Positions 11,117 to 22,192 of a stretch of DNA of 64,000 nucleotides are shown piece after piece; the first letter of the stretch is position 1; the number at the start of each line of letters is the position of its first letter. Below the pieces are notes generated by a model. It saw nothing but the letters and a program-made list of their open reading frames with translations, was not told where the DNA came from and ran no database searches. Source of the DNA: Paraspadella gotoi (taxonomy: Eukaryota > Chaetognatha). The translations under genes and the position numbers were made by a program. The stretch covers positions 25,683,293-25,747,292 of the forward strand of contig CM119267.1 in assembly GCA_051294375.1 (NCBI GenBank), written 5' to 3'.

Positions 11117-11900
11117 TCATATAATTGAAAACATTCTTTGAATATTTTCCACTTCATTGATAGGGAAGCCAGGTACTCTGGGAGTGAATAAACGAGACTG
11201 TGAGAGAGTCTTGATTGAAAGCTTGCAGGGACCTGCTATGTCATTATCTTGTAAGAGTGATGGAGGCCTTAAACACCAAAGCCTGTCCAAAGTCAGGGGC
11301 AAGATTAGGGTAGCCCCACTCAATGGGGTGAGTCAAAAATTAGAATGATTACATGCTCAAACGAAAATTTATACATTTTGAAGTATACTTTCAATGGACA
11401 AAACATTTCTTATGTGGCTTTATACCCAAATAATTATTTTTTAATATTTATTTATAAATAGGAAAGGCCAAAAATTTTTTTCATAATTTTTAAATTTTAA
11501 GACCAGATTCAGATAGCTCATAAAAAGTTGTCTACACAAAGTATAATTCTTTTTTAAATATTTTCATGATAAATAAGTCAAAAATAAGAAAAACCGTAAA
11601 AAATTATCATCATCATCTTTCGATAATTTTATCAGTTTTTTATATTTTCACATAGAAAACATAAAAATTTTTAAAAGCTGTAATTATATTTCTTGTTTAA
11701 CTTTTATGCTCTATCAGAATCCATCAAAAAATTTTAAGATTTTTAAAAAAAATTTTATAATGTAAAAAAAGATAAGTAATATTTAATGTATTAATCAAGA
11801 TGTATAATGTAAATTTTTTTTTGAAAATGATTGTTTAAATATTTAGTCAAGACAACTAAAAATACTTTGTTAATAGTCGAAATTTTATATTATCTCTGGA
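11117..11900. repeat. Dispersed repeat related to 48.6-49.1 kb and 62.05-62.16 kb
   Basis: 11160-11330 (GGGAAGCCAGGTACTCTGGG, GAGTGAATAAACGAGACTGT) recurs inverted and decayed at 62045-62160. 11500-11640 (CAGATTCAGATAGCTC, TTGTCTACACAAAGTATAAT, a TCATCATCATC stretch) recurs inverted at 48735-48875. The left open frames are short and unconvincing. It is a transposon family of unknown class. Beyond it, 11900-12878 is AT-rich; a piece at 12440-12475 (TATAATTCACTTTGTCGGTC) is the end of the AGTCGGATCTGCT family. Confidence 0.55.
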
Positions 11901-12878
11901 GTTGGTCCCTAGCAAGATAGCTTATTTATAAATGAATGGATAATTGTTTATTATGGTGTGTACCAATTTCATACCATCAGTGAACATAAATATATAAAAA
12001 AATTAATTTTATATTCTTAAATTTTTGCAGTAGGCTATATTTATATATAAAATCGAAAAATTTCAAAATAGGCTTTTCTTAATTTTTATTGCAGATTTGA
12101 ATTCCTCATCAAAAGTTGATAAAAAAAATATGAATCATTTTTAAAAATTTTTTTATTAAGTGGGTTAAAAATTTTAAAAAACTATATTAAAAAAAGTTAT
12201 ATTTCTTTATATCAACTTTTTATGACGAATCCAAATCTGCAAAAAAATCTTATAAAAAACTATTTAAAAATTTTAATATTTATTAGATTAGTAGTAGTAT
12301 AAATATGGCCCACTGCGTAAATTGTAAAATTTATTATGAATTTTTTTTATACATAAATGTTCATTAGTATAATGTTGTTCGTTCCTCACTTTTAGAATTT
12401 TAATTAAAGTTAAACTTAGGAATTTTACTACGCCTTACTCTATAATTCACTTTGTCGGTCCGTCGGTCCGCCCCGCTTTACTGGCGAGATCCTTATACTT
12501 TTAAGATTTTTTCATATTTTTTTTCGATCGACAAATGGATATTTTGTGTGAATGCGCTGATCATTTCTGCGTCATCATATTCGAAACTCCTTCGTAATAT
12601 TGGCTGACTTTAAAAAAAAAAGTAAATGAGGTTCATTTGTTTATGAAATTTAATTATGATTCCATGAAGGGGTTTTATTTGTTAACATTATAAAAAATAG
12701 TTTAGTTATATTTGTTTAGTTTAAAAAAGACATTACTACTACTTGGAAAACTATGTTATTCGGTATGTAGTTAATATAAACTAATGTTGTCAGGAAAAAA
12801 CTTGTACGCTGACTTGAAGCCCCAAAGTTAGATTCCATTTCCGTCAGATCTTTTTTGGATTGTGTCATTCCCAAATCT

Positions 12879-14837
12879 ATGTGGGACATGTCGGCGAACA
12901 GCCTCCTTCATCTCGTCGACCACTTTCAGCGCGTCGAGTCGGCCGTCGTCGACCTCCTCTTCCTCAGTGCCGTCAAACTCCAGTCTCTCGTCGACGCCGA
13001 GGTTTTTCTCTTGGTCGCCGGCAAAGACCGGCGCCGCTTTTACGCCACTCCTCGTCTTGCGGCGTCTTTTCTCGACGGCGCCGTTGATGCGGGTCTGCAA
13101 GTCGAAGAGGGGGACGTCAGAGTGGAGCCGGTGGCGGAGGGAGGCGAGTCGACGAACGCTTGGATCGAAACAACGATTACATCTCCGCCTCAGAATCGAA
13201 AACGAACGACGGCGCCGACGCCTGACTCATCCTCTCTCGGCGCTAAAAGACGCCGGTCGTCGATTCCAGATTGGATCGCGGAACCGGCGTCGATCGCCGT
13301 CGACGACGGTGCCGACGTCAAGGAAGAGATTGAAGAGATTATCGTCGAAGACGACGACGACGATCATTCTCGAATCGATGTCGCTGCGGCGCGGGTGACG
13401 CCGTTTTCCACCGAGGGAACCCTCGAAGACGCCGGGGCCCCATTTGACGTCAATGAGGATCCTCGGGAGCGTCAGAAAATAGCGGCGTTGATGGGAGTGG
13501 AAGATCCGTGGGAGGCCTTTCGCAAAGGGACAGTTGAGAATCGCCTCCTCACTTCTGTCTTTTATAATTTCGGAAAGAATCTCGCTCTTCGATGTCCTGC
13601 GCATGAGGTGAGAGTCCACCGCGCCTTCCATGAGCATTTTCAGTTCGGGAAAGCCGCGGCTCAATAGTTTCTGTTTTTTTGTTTTTTTTTTAATTAAAAG
13701 GAATAATACTGTAATAATAGTAATAGAAACTCGATATAAGTTCATTTTCAGTCGGTCTTCCTACTTACGTTCTAAATGCCAATAATTCGGATAATATTAA
13801 TATTTTATCAATCAAGTTCATACAAAGTAAGAAAGTAAGGCACCATGACACTTTTAATGCTTCTTGTGCATATATTTTATTCTTTTGTAATGCTTAATTA
13901 CGTAACTTCATCTAAATTCGGTCATGTGATTAAAAAGTCAACTCGGTATGATGCGCGGGGTTTTCCGTCTCTTGCTCACCCTTCTGAGAGTATCTATAAC
14001 GCATGTAGGATCGAGTCTTTAAGGATCAAAGACTAGAGGTAAGCAAAAGCAAGCATCGGTAACATTAGTAATAACAACGACCTCGAAGGTAAGCTCGGCT
14101 TAGCCACTCTATTCGAACAATATAAACCGTAATAATAAACACTAAACCCGGGCGATGGCTAATTAATAAAATGCGATCTGTAACGAATGAAATCATGATT
14201 AAACAAAGTAATGAAATAACGATGAACAGTATTGTTTGTAAACAAATATTGATTATTTATATGTTTAAATACTTTTATAAAAGGTAAATAAGATCGCGTA
14301 TACCTGTTGGACATAAACTCTCGTCATAATCCGTCGGTGTAATTCGTGTAATACTAATAGTTGATTATTTTAAATAATATCTCACAAATAAGTGATCACC
14401 CATAAGTTGTTTGTTGTGCATATATTTTATACCTATGTATTCACGTGACTATGGAAAATGCGTCCACGAAAAAATGATACTGCGGCATTCTTTCGATTTT
14501 TCCACGAGAAAGAGAGATTGAAAGAATGGAATGGAAAGCAAAGCGTCGTTTCATAATTTTTCCGATCCTCTCGCGGAATTTTAATCTTAAATTTTGGAAC
14601 AAGGTGACTTTCTCTGACCCTTCCGTCTCCGCCTATTTCGCCCGCCACGTAAACGATTTCCTGCGCCAGTTTCCCCGCCTCCTCGTGGACCGAGAGGCGA
14701 AGCCGCCTTCGTTGCTCGAGTCTCCCGCCGATGACGTCCTACGCCATAAGACAGCCTCTTCCTTCATCAAGAAGGCGGCGAGAAACGGATTCGAGAAAGG
14801 AGTCGTTTTCTTGTGTAAAACGAGGGATAAAACTTGA
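12879..14837 (+). CDS. Paralogue A of an unrecognised two-module gene family
   Basis: Exons 12879-13607 and 14604-14837 (320 codons, phase 0 junction, donor GTGAGA). I do not recognise the family. The N module (~residues 10-70) has a helix then VKLQSLVDAEVFLLVAGKDR and RFYATPRLAASFLDG. An acidic, low-complexity middle follows (VEDDDDDHS, many Asp/Glu, a basic KRRRSS patch). The C module begins KIAALMGVEDPWEAFRKGT and VENRLLTSVFYNFGKNLAL and continues in exon 2 with FLRQFPRLLVD and SFIKKAARNGFEKGV. It is the most diverged of four copies (see 18225, 22193, 25451): the DC...YMR signature of the others is replaced. ATG 12888 is an alternative start. The acceptor before exon 2 is weak (GGAACAAG), so that exon is less sure. 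The middle acid run and basic patch suggest a nuclear protein, which is inference. Confidence 0.68.
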
Positions 14838-15661
14838 AGACTTTTTAATTCCAAAGAATACCAGGTTAGCAACAATAATAATGTTTTAAAACTATGTATT
14901 GAATTTTTAAAAAAATATATTATGATTATCATAATTTTTTAAAACTGTGAAAAAGTCATTCTCAACTTACGCAATCCAAACTTCTAATCAGGAATAATAA
15001 AATGATAAAGACTTCAATAGTTAAAACTGTACTTTTGCCAGGGTTGATAAACTATTTTTTTAAATAAGATATTGTGACAATACACAATTTGTGTATTGCG
15101 CTTTTGAACCCACCTGTCCTTTGCGTCATTGTTATTTTTTTCCCCCTTTTAAAGGTCGGTCGTCGCGATGATCGTTCGCATTTTTGTCTCTGCAACTGAA
15201 AACAAAAAGAAAGAAACTCTCTTCAGTCGACTTCGCCGAAGATCTCCGACGTCCAGCATCAAAGGAGAGACCAATTCGATTCTTTCAGTCAACGTTAAAG
15301 CAACGATTGACAATTTCTTTTATTGTTGTTCAATTTTTTCATTTTCCATTACCTTGATTCATAATTCATAATACATTACTACTTGTATGGTAATTATTAG
15401 GGAGATTAGATAATATGGATCAGTCAGCTCGCATGTTGAGATGAAATTTAATAATTTCAAAACAATTACCAGAATTTGCTATGATTTAACTTAAATTTGA
15501 TCAGTAAAAAAGTTTACAAATTAAAACAAGGAATTGTTGGATCTGTGCTTGCATTCAATCATCTTGCTGGAGACAAATTCGTGCGGGCATCGGAGTTCTC
15601 CTTGTCAACCAAGCCGCCTCAGTCGCCTCATCTTCTTTCCTTGGTTTTTTTTTTTTTTTTC
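14838..15661. other. Spacer after paralogue A
   Basis: About 0.8 kb. A 67-codon open frame at 15168-15371 (MIVRIFVSATENKKKET) has no recognisable relative, and its end drifts into hydrophobic AT-rich sequence. I do not call it a gene. Confidence 0.4.
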
Positions 15662-16719
15662 AATCGTTGCAATCGCTAAGCGTTTGCGACGATATTGTAA
15701 CACTTTTGCGCATAAGTGGCGTCGGCGTCGTCGTCGTCGTCGGCGTTCCAAATTATAGATCGCCTTTTTTATGATTAAATTTGGGTGTATGAAGCTGAAA
15801 ATTTATATACAGCTTCTCATCACCAATTTTCTCTCTTTTATCTTCATATTTCTCTCTCTCTCTCTTTTTTCTTTTAATTACATGTCTCTCTCCCTCTCTC
15901 TTTTCCCCATTCACTGATTCATAATCATAGGAAAAAAAACGATTCTGCAGCTGGCTCTGCAGGGGCTTATTCTTTTTCTTTATTTTCTCCTGCTGCTTTT
16001 GCTGCTGCTTTTTGAGTCTGCAGCTGGCTCTGCAGGGGCTCTCTCCTTTTCTCTCTTTTCTCCTGTTGCTTCTGCTGCTGCCATTTGATTTCATTCTTTT
16101 CTCTCTCTCTCTCTCTGTGTTTTTATTAAAAAAAAATTGAATTTGGATTGAACTCGTAAAATTAGGCATCGCATTCGTGCATGTTATCATTTTGCTATAG
16201 TAACATCGGGTTTTTATTTCACTTTAGTCTTTACTTCACTTCGTAAAACAAATATACCTTCAATAATGTTACTCCAGTCTTAGCACTTGCTAAAAATTAA
16301 ACTCGAAAATAAGTTATTTTACTGTTTTATATTTATTCTTTTGACAATGAAAAAGTTTTTTTTTTTTTTAGAAACTAACTGTAAATTGACAATCGCAAAA
16401 TAGAATTTTTCTTTCTGTTTATAAATTAATTTTCTTTTTTTCCCCTTTCTATTCTTTCTTTCCTTTCTATTCTTTTTTTCCTTTCTATTCTTTCTTTCCT
16501 TTCTATTCTTTCCTTTCTATTCTTTCTTTCTTTTTTATTCTTTCTTTCCTTTCTATTCTTTTTTTTTCTATTCTTTCTTTCTTTTCTTTCCTTTCTATTC
16601 TTTATTTATTCTTTTCTTCTTTTTCTTTCCGTTTATAAATTTTTTTGTTTTTAAATTTGATTTTTTTAGTATCAAAATTTGTCGTCAATCCAGATTTTTC
16701 TTATGCAATTGCGACGATC
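15662..16719. mobile_element. ATCGTCGCAAT-TIR family element
   Basis: The left end carries the Gln-codon-free CAATCGCTAAGCGTTTGCGACGAT motif, and 15715-16150 matches 5085-5510 (TTCCAAATTATAGATCGC, TTGGGTGTATGAA, the CTGCAGCTGGCTCTGCAGGG motif, here twice). The right end (CAATTGCGACGATCC, 16706-16719) matches the family's other ends. It contains no coding sequence. Confidence 0.55.
16436..16630 (+). repeat. Pyrimidine tandem repeat (TTCTTTCCTTTCTA type)
   Basis: Roughly ten units of the 14-18-bp pattern CTTTCTATTCTTTCTTTC with T-rich variants, inside the element at 15662-16719. A simple-sequence tract. Confidence 0.8.
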
Positions 16720-16978
16720 CTTATGCTTTTAAGATTTTTTTTTTTTTTTTTTGGAAAATAAAAAACAACTTAGAAATATAAGTGATATGAGGCGCTGGTG
16801 GAGAATCTTGATCATGAGTGAATCCTTCCTGCTTACGTGAAACTTATTTTTTCAAGGCGCCTCGATCCTCCAACTTTATTAAAATATTAACCGTCATCTT
16901 TGCTCCTTGACACAAGCGTTAAAGTGACGTTATGAGTTATTCTTCCTCCTCCCGCGCACCGTTTCTCGCCGCGACCCG

Positions 16979-17574
16979 ATGAGCCGTGACACGCGGTCCG
17001 ACTCCCGCGGGGAGATGAAGCGACGATTGGATGGCGCCACCGAATCAGCGCTCGTCCACTTGGGGTCGCTCGCTCGGCAGATGAACCGCGGGAGTCGATC
17101 GTCGGACATTGTTCTCGGTGCGGCCAAGGCCTTTGCGAGTCTCGAAGGTAGGTCTGGCGGATTTTGTCAACAATTCCGTTATTCAACGATATTCAAAATC
17201 GCCCAATGCTTTAGATTTTAGTATGTATCTTGCTTGACTTTGTCTTTTCCTTTTTTGTTCGTTTTTATTGTTGAGATAGGAACTTTTTGCAACCATTCGC
17301 TCTGTTTTCTTACCGAAAAAAAAGTGAAAAAAATATATCGTTTGTTTTCCCGATTACAAAATACAAAATATTGTTTGTTTTTTTTTTACCGAAATGTTTC
17401 GTTTTTCTGCTTGCAGGCTCCATAGACAACACCGAGTCGACCCTTAAGCGAATGGGCCTCGTGGCGGCGCACCTTTCCTTCCAGGCGGACGCCATCCAGC
17501 GAGCGGTCCTGGTAACGAGGGATGTGGAGGAGACGCTCGACTCAACGAGAGAAAAGCTTCAGTTTCTCGCTTGA
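16979..17574 (+). CDS. BORCS7: BLOC-1-related complex subunit 7
   Basis: Exons 16979-17147 and 17417-17574 (108 codons; human about 105; phase 1 junction, donor GTAGGT, acceptor TTGCAG). BORCS7 is part of BORC, which recruits Arl8 to lysosomes and links them to kinesin. The family signature is plain: LARQMNRGSRSSDIVLGAAK corresponds to the human stretch with KGSRSSELLGQAAR, and STLKRMGLVAAHLSFQADAIQ corresponds to SLRKMAIITTHLQYQQEAIQ. The whole protein is predicted helical, as expected for a BORC coiled-coil subunit. The N terminus is slightly longer and Arg-rich. The gene lies between paralogues A and B but looks unrelated to them. Confidence 0.9.
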
Positions 17575-18224
17575 ATTCCCCTTTTGTATTTTGAGAGCAA
17601 AAACTAATTAATTCCATGATGGTCAACGACTATTTTCTGCTTTACCGCTATTTATTTTTTTCAAAATCCTTTTTATTTTTAGCTAATGCTTTTTCATTCC
17701 ATAGACGGTTATTGCGGTACTAATTGATGTGGATCGAATTCTTATACTCTGGAGAGAGCAACTCTTTTTCGATTATTTTATAAATGGTTTGGACCTAAAC
17801 CGAATGCCCGGACTTATTATTTGAGCTTCGCTCTCGACTTCATCTCTCACCCCCAAACAAAGTGATATCCCCTCTCTCGTTGTCCTTTGACCAATTTGAC
17901 TTAACTCGTCTATTTCATTCTCAACTATACCCACAACCACAAGGTCCCACATCCATCTCAACGTGGACCAAGTAAATTATTTTTGTTTTACGCATGACAA
18001 ATTCCACATGGATCTCGCCCTCGCCAATCTCATGATTGACTGAGTTGACGTCTCTATCTTGCTGTTGGCCCGGTTCATGTTCCTTATCCATCTCGCCCTC
18101 GGCCCTGCTGAAATAGCTCTTCCTCGACTCGGCTGACATCCCTTTTTTATTTCGCCCTCGACTGAGCTTGACGTCCCTTGTCTTTCCTCTAAATCTTTCC
18201 TCTTAAATCTTTTCCCGAACTGTC
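17575..18224. other. Spacer between BORCS7 and paralogue B
   Basis: 650 bp. No coding exon is seen. 17830-18190 has several CT-rich and ATCTCGCCCTCG-like words in loose repetition. The promoter of the next gene must lie here, but I see no specific element. Confidence 0.45.
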
Positions 18225-21200
18225 ATGTCCCAGGATTCTCTGCCTCCGCCTTTCCGCTCTCTCGAGATTTCTTGGACTGACTTTATCTTTGAGACTCTCC
18301 TCAAGCTGGAGTCGTTGACTGAGGCGCGAGTCTTTCTCTGCGTGGAGTCGCGGCGCAGAGAGGGAAGACGTTTCGGCGGTTCCAAGGATCTCGTCGACGC
18401 CTTCCTCGCGGGACGATTGGGAGGCGCCGCCGACGACGTCGAGGTTTGCTGAGGAGGAGGGGGGAGATTTAAATTTGATTAGATAGGCAAGTTTAATGGT
18501 GGGGGAAAAAATTTAGCCTACGAATATTGAAAGACTAGTTAGGAGTGCGGGGTAATTCGGAACACTTTTGTTGATAGGCAAGTTACCTGGTCGTTTATAA
18601 GGTTATTTTAAATATTTTTACATTTACTGATAGGAAATGATGTCAATATTGTTGATGCAACATTTCAAATCAATCGATTCACGCATTGAAAAATAATCTA
18701 CAAAAAATGGTCATTTTTCACGCCCAATTTTTAAAAGAAATCTGAGTTCGTTAAATTTTCTTTTTGGTTCCACTTAAATTTATAGCTTTGGTCGAGTGAC
18801 TTAATTTGTAACAAAAAAATTGATTTTCTTTGATATCTTTTGAACCAAAAATGATAGAACGATGAGACTGGTATCATATTAAAGCCATGATTATGGGGCA
18901 TCTTTTTCATATAATTTTTCTCAAACGTTTCAAAGGATTTTTCTTTATTCTGTATCGGAATCTTAGTCAAAAGTATAGCAACTGTCGAAATTAAATTAAA
19001 CATACTTGGCCGTATTTTAAAAAATAAAAAATTATAGATTCGAAAGAGAAAAGATTGAATTGTGGCAGCAAGACTTGGGGCTGCCTCACTGCTGTCCGTC
19101 CTCGGCCTCGTCTCAATGGCTGAGCAGGGTAAGTCATCTCATTCCATCCGTGCGTCCCGGGTTCAATCCCCGGGTATCCCGGTTCTGGCCTAAATGTGAC
19201 GGTGCCGGTATAAACATGCCAGTGACAGGAGGCGGTCACTGAGGGTCCGCAGCCCTACGCCAGTTGGTGAGATACCCCGCGCCCCGGGTATCACAGGCTA
19301 TCCTCCCGTTGCCATAAGTGGTGAGCCCTACTATCGAACACACAACCGCTGCGCACCGTGCACCCACGCTTACGTCGCTTAGGGTATGCATATCACGCCT
19401 ATGCCCTACTTCTCTGGTAACGCTCCAGACTCGCTCTCTCGCTCGCCCGCTCTCACTATGGCAATGAGATCAAAACCTTCTCTCAGACATCTCCTCAGGA
19501 TTGAGGCCCCTGTGGAGAAGTCTGGTGGGGGGATCCTGTGGCAGCAAGACTTGGGGCTGCCTCACTGCTGTCCGTCCTCGGCCTCGTCTCAATGGCTGAG
19601 CAGGCTAAGTCATCTCATTCCATCCGTGCGTCCCGGGTTCAATCCCCGGGTATCCCGGTTCTGGCTTAAATGTGACGGTGCCGGTATAAACATGCCAGTG
19701 ACAGGAGGCGGTCACTGAGGGTCCGCAGCCCCTACGCCAGTTGGTGAGATACCCCGCGCCCGGGTATCACAGGCTATCCTCCCGTTGCCATAGAATTATG
19801 TTTCTGATGTAATCAAAGATTTTATTTTTTTTTAAAACACATGTTTCGAACAGATTACTGTTCCTCATCTTTCTTAAATGTGTTATTGTATATTTTTTTT
19901 AAATATTACAGAAAATAATAACTAAAATACTATTATTAAGAGCATAGTCTTTCATTAATGTTTTATGAAATTGTAAATCTTAAGTGGGAAAAATGATTTT
20001 TAATATAATTTTTTTAGTTTTGAAAAATTATTGAATAACAATAGATAAAAAATTGGTAAATATTTTCTGATTATTTTTGACGAAGTTATTTATTTTCTTC
20101 AATTCCTGCATTTTGTCCCCATCTTCCTTTTCAATTAATATTTGGTTTTTGCCCATTTTTTAGTCGGATCTGCTTTCAGCAGATCCCGACTCTATAATTC
20201 ACTTTGTCGGTCCGTCGGTCCGCCCCCTCGGTATTGTCGGGCACTCACTTATATCAAGTCATAACATCGAATTATAATTAGAAGTAGAAGGGGCGATTGA
20301 CCTGAAAATTTGTATGTGGGTAGGAAAGTGTGTGATTAAGCTGGAAACTAAGTTTCGATGGAATCGTCTGAGTGGAAATGAGTTTAAATGGAAAAAACAA
20401 AAAACCTGTTTCACTAATGGATTATGCTTCTTTTTCTTTTATATTAAATGTAAATGCAAGATGTATTAATTATTCAGTTAATTAATCAATTAGTCAATTA
20501 ATTAATCAATAATTAAATAATCAGTCAATCAATTAAGTCAATCGTTATCAGCATTATTCTCATCGTCGTCATTGCTTTTGTCGTGGTTAGTGCGGAAAAG
20601 ACCTAAAAACAAACCTTTTAATCTAATTAATTAATTAATTAATTATCGATAATGATCGTGGGCAGATCCGACATTGTTTGCTTTTTTTATTTTTTTTTTT
20701 ATTGCTAAAAATTTTTACTGTAATATTAATAGTATAACAATTTTTTCAGCTTAATTATTTAACAAATGTTGCTAACTCTTATTATTACTTAGTAAATTAT
20801 CACTAACGCGTTATAAAAAGCATATGAGCTAACACAGAAGACTTACTTTACAGGTGTTCCGTTTTACCCCAATTTAATTGTAGCTATGTAAAAAATAATT
20901 AAATTATATGTCAGTTTTCCGTATTACCTCCGTTCCCAATTCCCCCTCACTGCCCTAAAGTTTTTGTTAAACTTAAACTTTAAGTTAAAGTTTAAGTTAA
21001 AGCGGAATCTTGACAATAAAAAATATTTTTACCAATCGTCTAACTGATATCGCTTTTCAGGTGACGCTTGACAAATCGACGAACGTATTAAGGGAGGCGC
21101 CGCCTCGACGTCCGAGGAGGAAGAGGAGATCTCATTACGAGGATGAAGATGAGGCGCCGTCGTCGAAGCGAGCCTCATTGGCTGACGAGCGGTTCGTCGA

Positions 21201-21878
21201 ATCCGATTCGACGACGACGATGACGACGACGACCCCCTACGACACTTCTTTCGGTCCCGTCGTCCTCTTCTCAGAACCAGAAGTCGGTGGTGGACTGGCT
21301 ACGCCCATCAAGACAGAGACGACGCCGAGCGGCTTCGTTTCCGGCGTCGTCGCCGACTTGGACGATGACTTTCTCGCCCAAAACGCCCTCTCTCCGTCGC
21401 CCTCCCGCCCAGGGTTCTGCCGTCTCCCGACCTCCGATCGCCTTGCCGCCAAAATCGCGGCCATTCAGAGCGTCGCGGACCCTTGGCTCGTCTACAAAAA
21501 GGGAACGGTCGAGAACAAACTCTTCTCCTCCGTCTTTTACGAGTTCGGGAGGGATCTGGCCTTCGGGTGCGGGATGCCTGACCCCTCCCTCAAGGACCCA
21601 AGGGTATGGCGAAGGACTTTACTATAATACAAATGTGTATGCAAATGAGTTTACCAATTCTATCATCGCTCCCGCAGATTCACGACGCCTTCTACGACGA
21701 ACTCAGAGTCTTCATCGCCGCCAACTTTTCCAGATTCGATTTGAACAGAGACGAGAATCCCAACTTGGGCGAGGACGACAACTGCCTAAAAAAGTATTCC
21801 GCGATGGCTTACATGCGTGACTTGGCCCGGGGAGGCTTTAAGAAGGGGGTCATCATCATGACTAAGAAGAGGGCGTGA
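18225..21878 (+). CDS. Paralogue B of the unrecognised two-module gene family
   Basis: Exons 18225-18443, 21061-21603, 21678-21878 (320 codons; both junctions phase 0). The N module (exon 1) reads FETLLKLESLTEARVFLCVE, then RRFGGSKDLVDAFLAGRLGG. The first junction is supported by paralogue D, where DVEVTLEST runs through without a break, like DVE/VTLDKST here. The middle has a basic patch (RRPRRKRR) and an acidic low-complexity stretch. The C module is KIAAIQSVADPWLVYKKGT, VENKLFSSVFYEFGRDLAF, then in exon 3 FIAANFSRFDLNRDENPNLG, DDNCLKKYSAMAYMRDLARG and a KKGV basic end. Intron 1 (2617 bp) carries a complete miniature LTR element and a DNA-element copy. Function unknown. Confidence 0.8.
19062..19791 (+). 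mobile_element. Complete miniature LTR element (TRIM), family B
   Basis: Two direct repeats, 19062-19316 and 19537-19791, are almost identical (I count two substitutions and two 1-base indels). The ~220-bp internal piece starts with TGGTGAGCCCTACTATCGAA (19319 on), which has the form of a tRNA primer-binding site, and ends with the purine tract GGTGGGGGGATCC (19524-19536) directly before the second repeat. GAAT flanks both ends as a target duplication. There is no coding capacity. Each LTR holds a box A (TGGCTGAGCAGG, 19117-19128) and a box B (GGTTCAATCCC, 19160-19170) at tRNA spacing. It sits in paralogue B intron 1. Confidence 0.75.
19808..19900 (-). ncRNA. Decayed hammerhead-like motif from a Penelope-like remnant
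   Basis: On the minus strand GATGAG, a 6-bp stem GAACAG/CTGTTC, then GAAACATGT are in hammerhead order, and the flanking CAAAGATTTTATT resembles the Penelope tail. The first two core bases are AA instead of CT, so it is probably inactive. Confidence 0.4.
20160..20690. mobile_element. Short copy of the AGTCGGATCTGCT DNA-element family
   Basis: The left end is an imperfect hairpin (GTCGGATCTGCTTTCAGCAG) followed by ATAATTCACTTTGTCGGTCC. The right end is GGGCAGATCCGACATTGTTTGC. The same ends recur at 50434-52462, 12440, 46235-46260, 53405 and 59100-59168. The interior holds TTAATTAATTAA-rich sequence and the motif AAGTTTCGATGGAATCGTC, which occurs in all larger copies. No transposase is seen, so it is non-autonomous. 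The copy lies in paralogue B intron 1. Confidence 0.6.
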
Positions 21879-22192
21879 CAAAAGAGGCCATTGATATATT
21901 CTTCGTCGTTTTAAAAATTACTACCTTACTATCTCTTATAATGATTACTTAATTGATCTCATGTGAGAATTTTTTTTTTAACCCGGATTAATAATAATCA
22001 AAAAGTAAAACGTTTCCTTGATTATAACATCTTTTTTAAAAAAATACTGAAAACGAATCATGTAATTATTCTTTTTTTTTAGTTTGTAATTCGTGATAAA
22101 AATTGAAATGGCATTTTTATAAAGTTATGTTACTTTTTTCTTCGCGATTCTGTTCATTCGTCTATTTATTATTCTCCAGCGAATTTCTTGCC
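21879..22192. other. Spacer between paralogues B and C
   Basis: 314 bp of AT-rich sequence. A pyrimidine-rich TTATTATTCTCCAG acceptor-like site (AG at 22178-22179) lies 14 bp before the start codon of paralogue C, suggesting a 5' UTR intron or a trans-splice site. Confidence 0.45.

Noticed and set aside
12862-13398. 178-codon Ser/Arg-rich frame overlapping paralogue A
   Set aside because: An out-of-frame shadow of the paralogue A exon, which has clear relatives in its own frame.
15168-15371. 67-codon frame after paralogue A
   Set aside because: No relative, no splice context; only weakly better composition than its surroundings.
19110-19183. Functional tRNA gene in the family-B LTR
   Set aside because: The T arm is good, but acceptor and anticodon stems do not pair convincingly.
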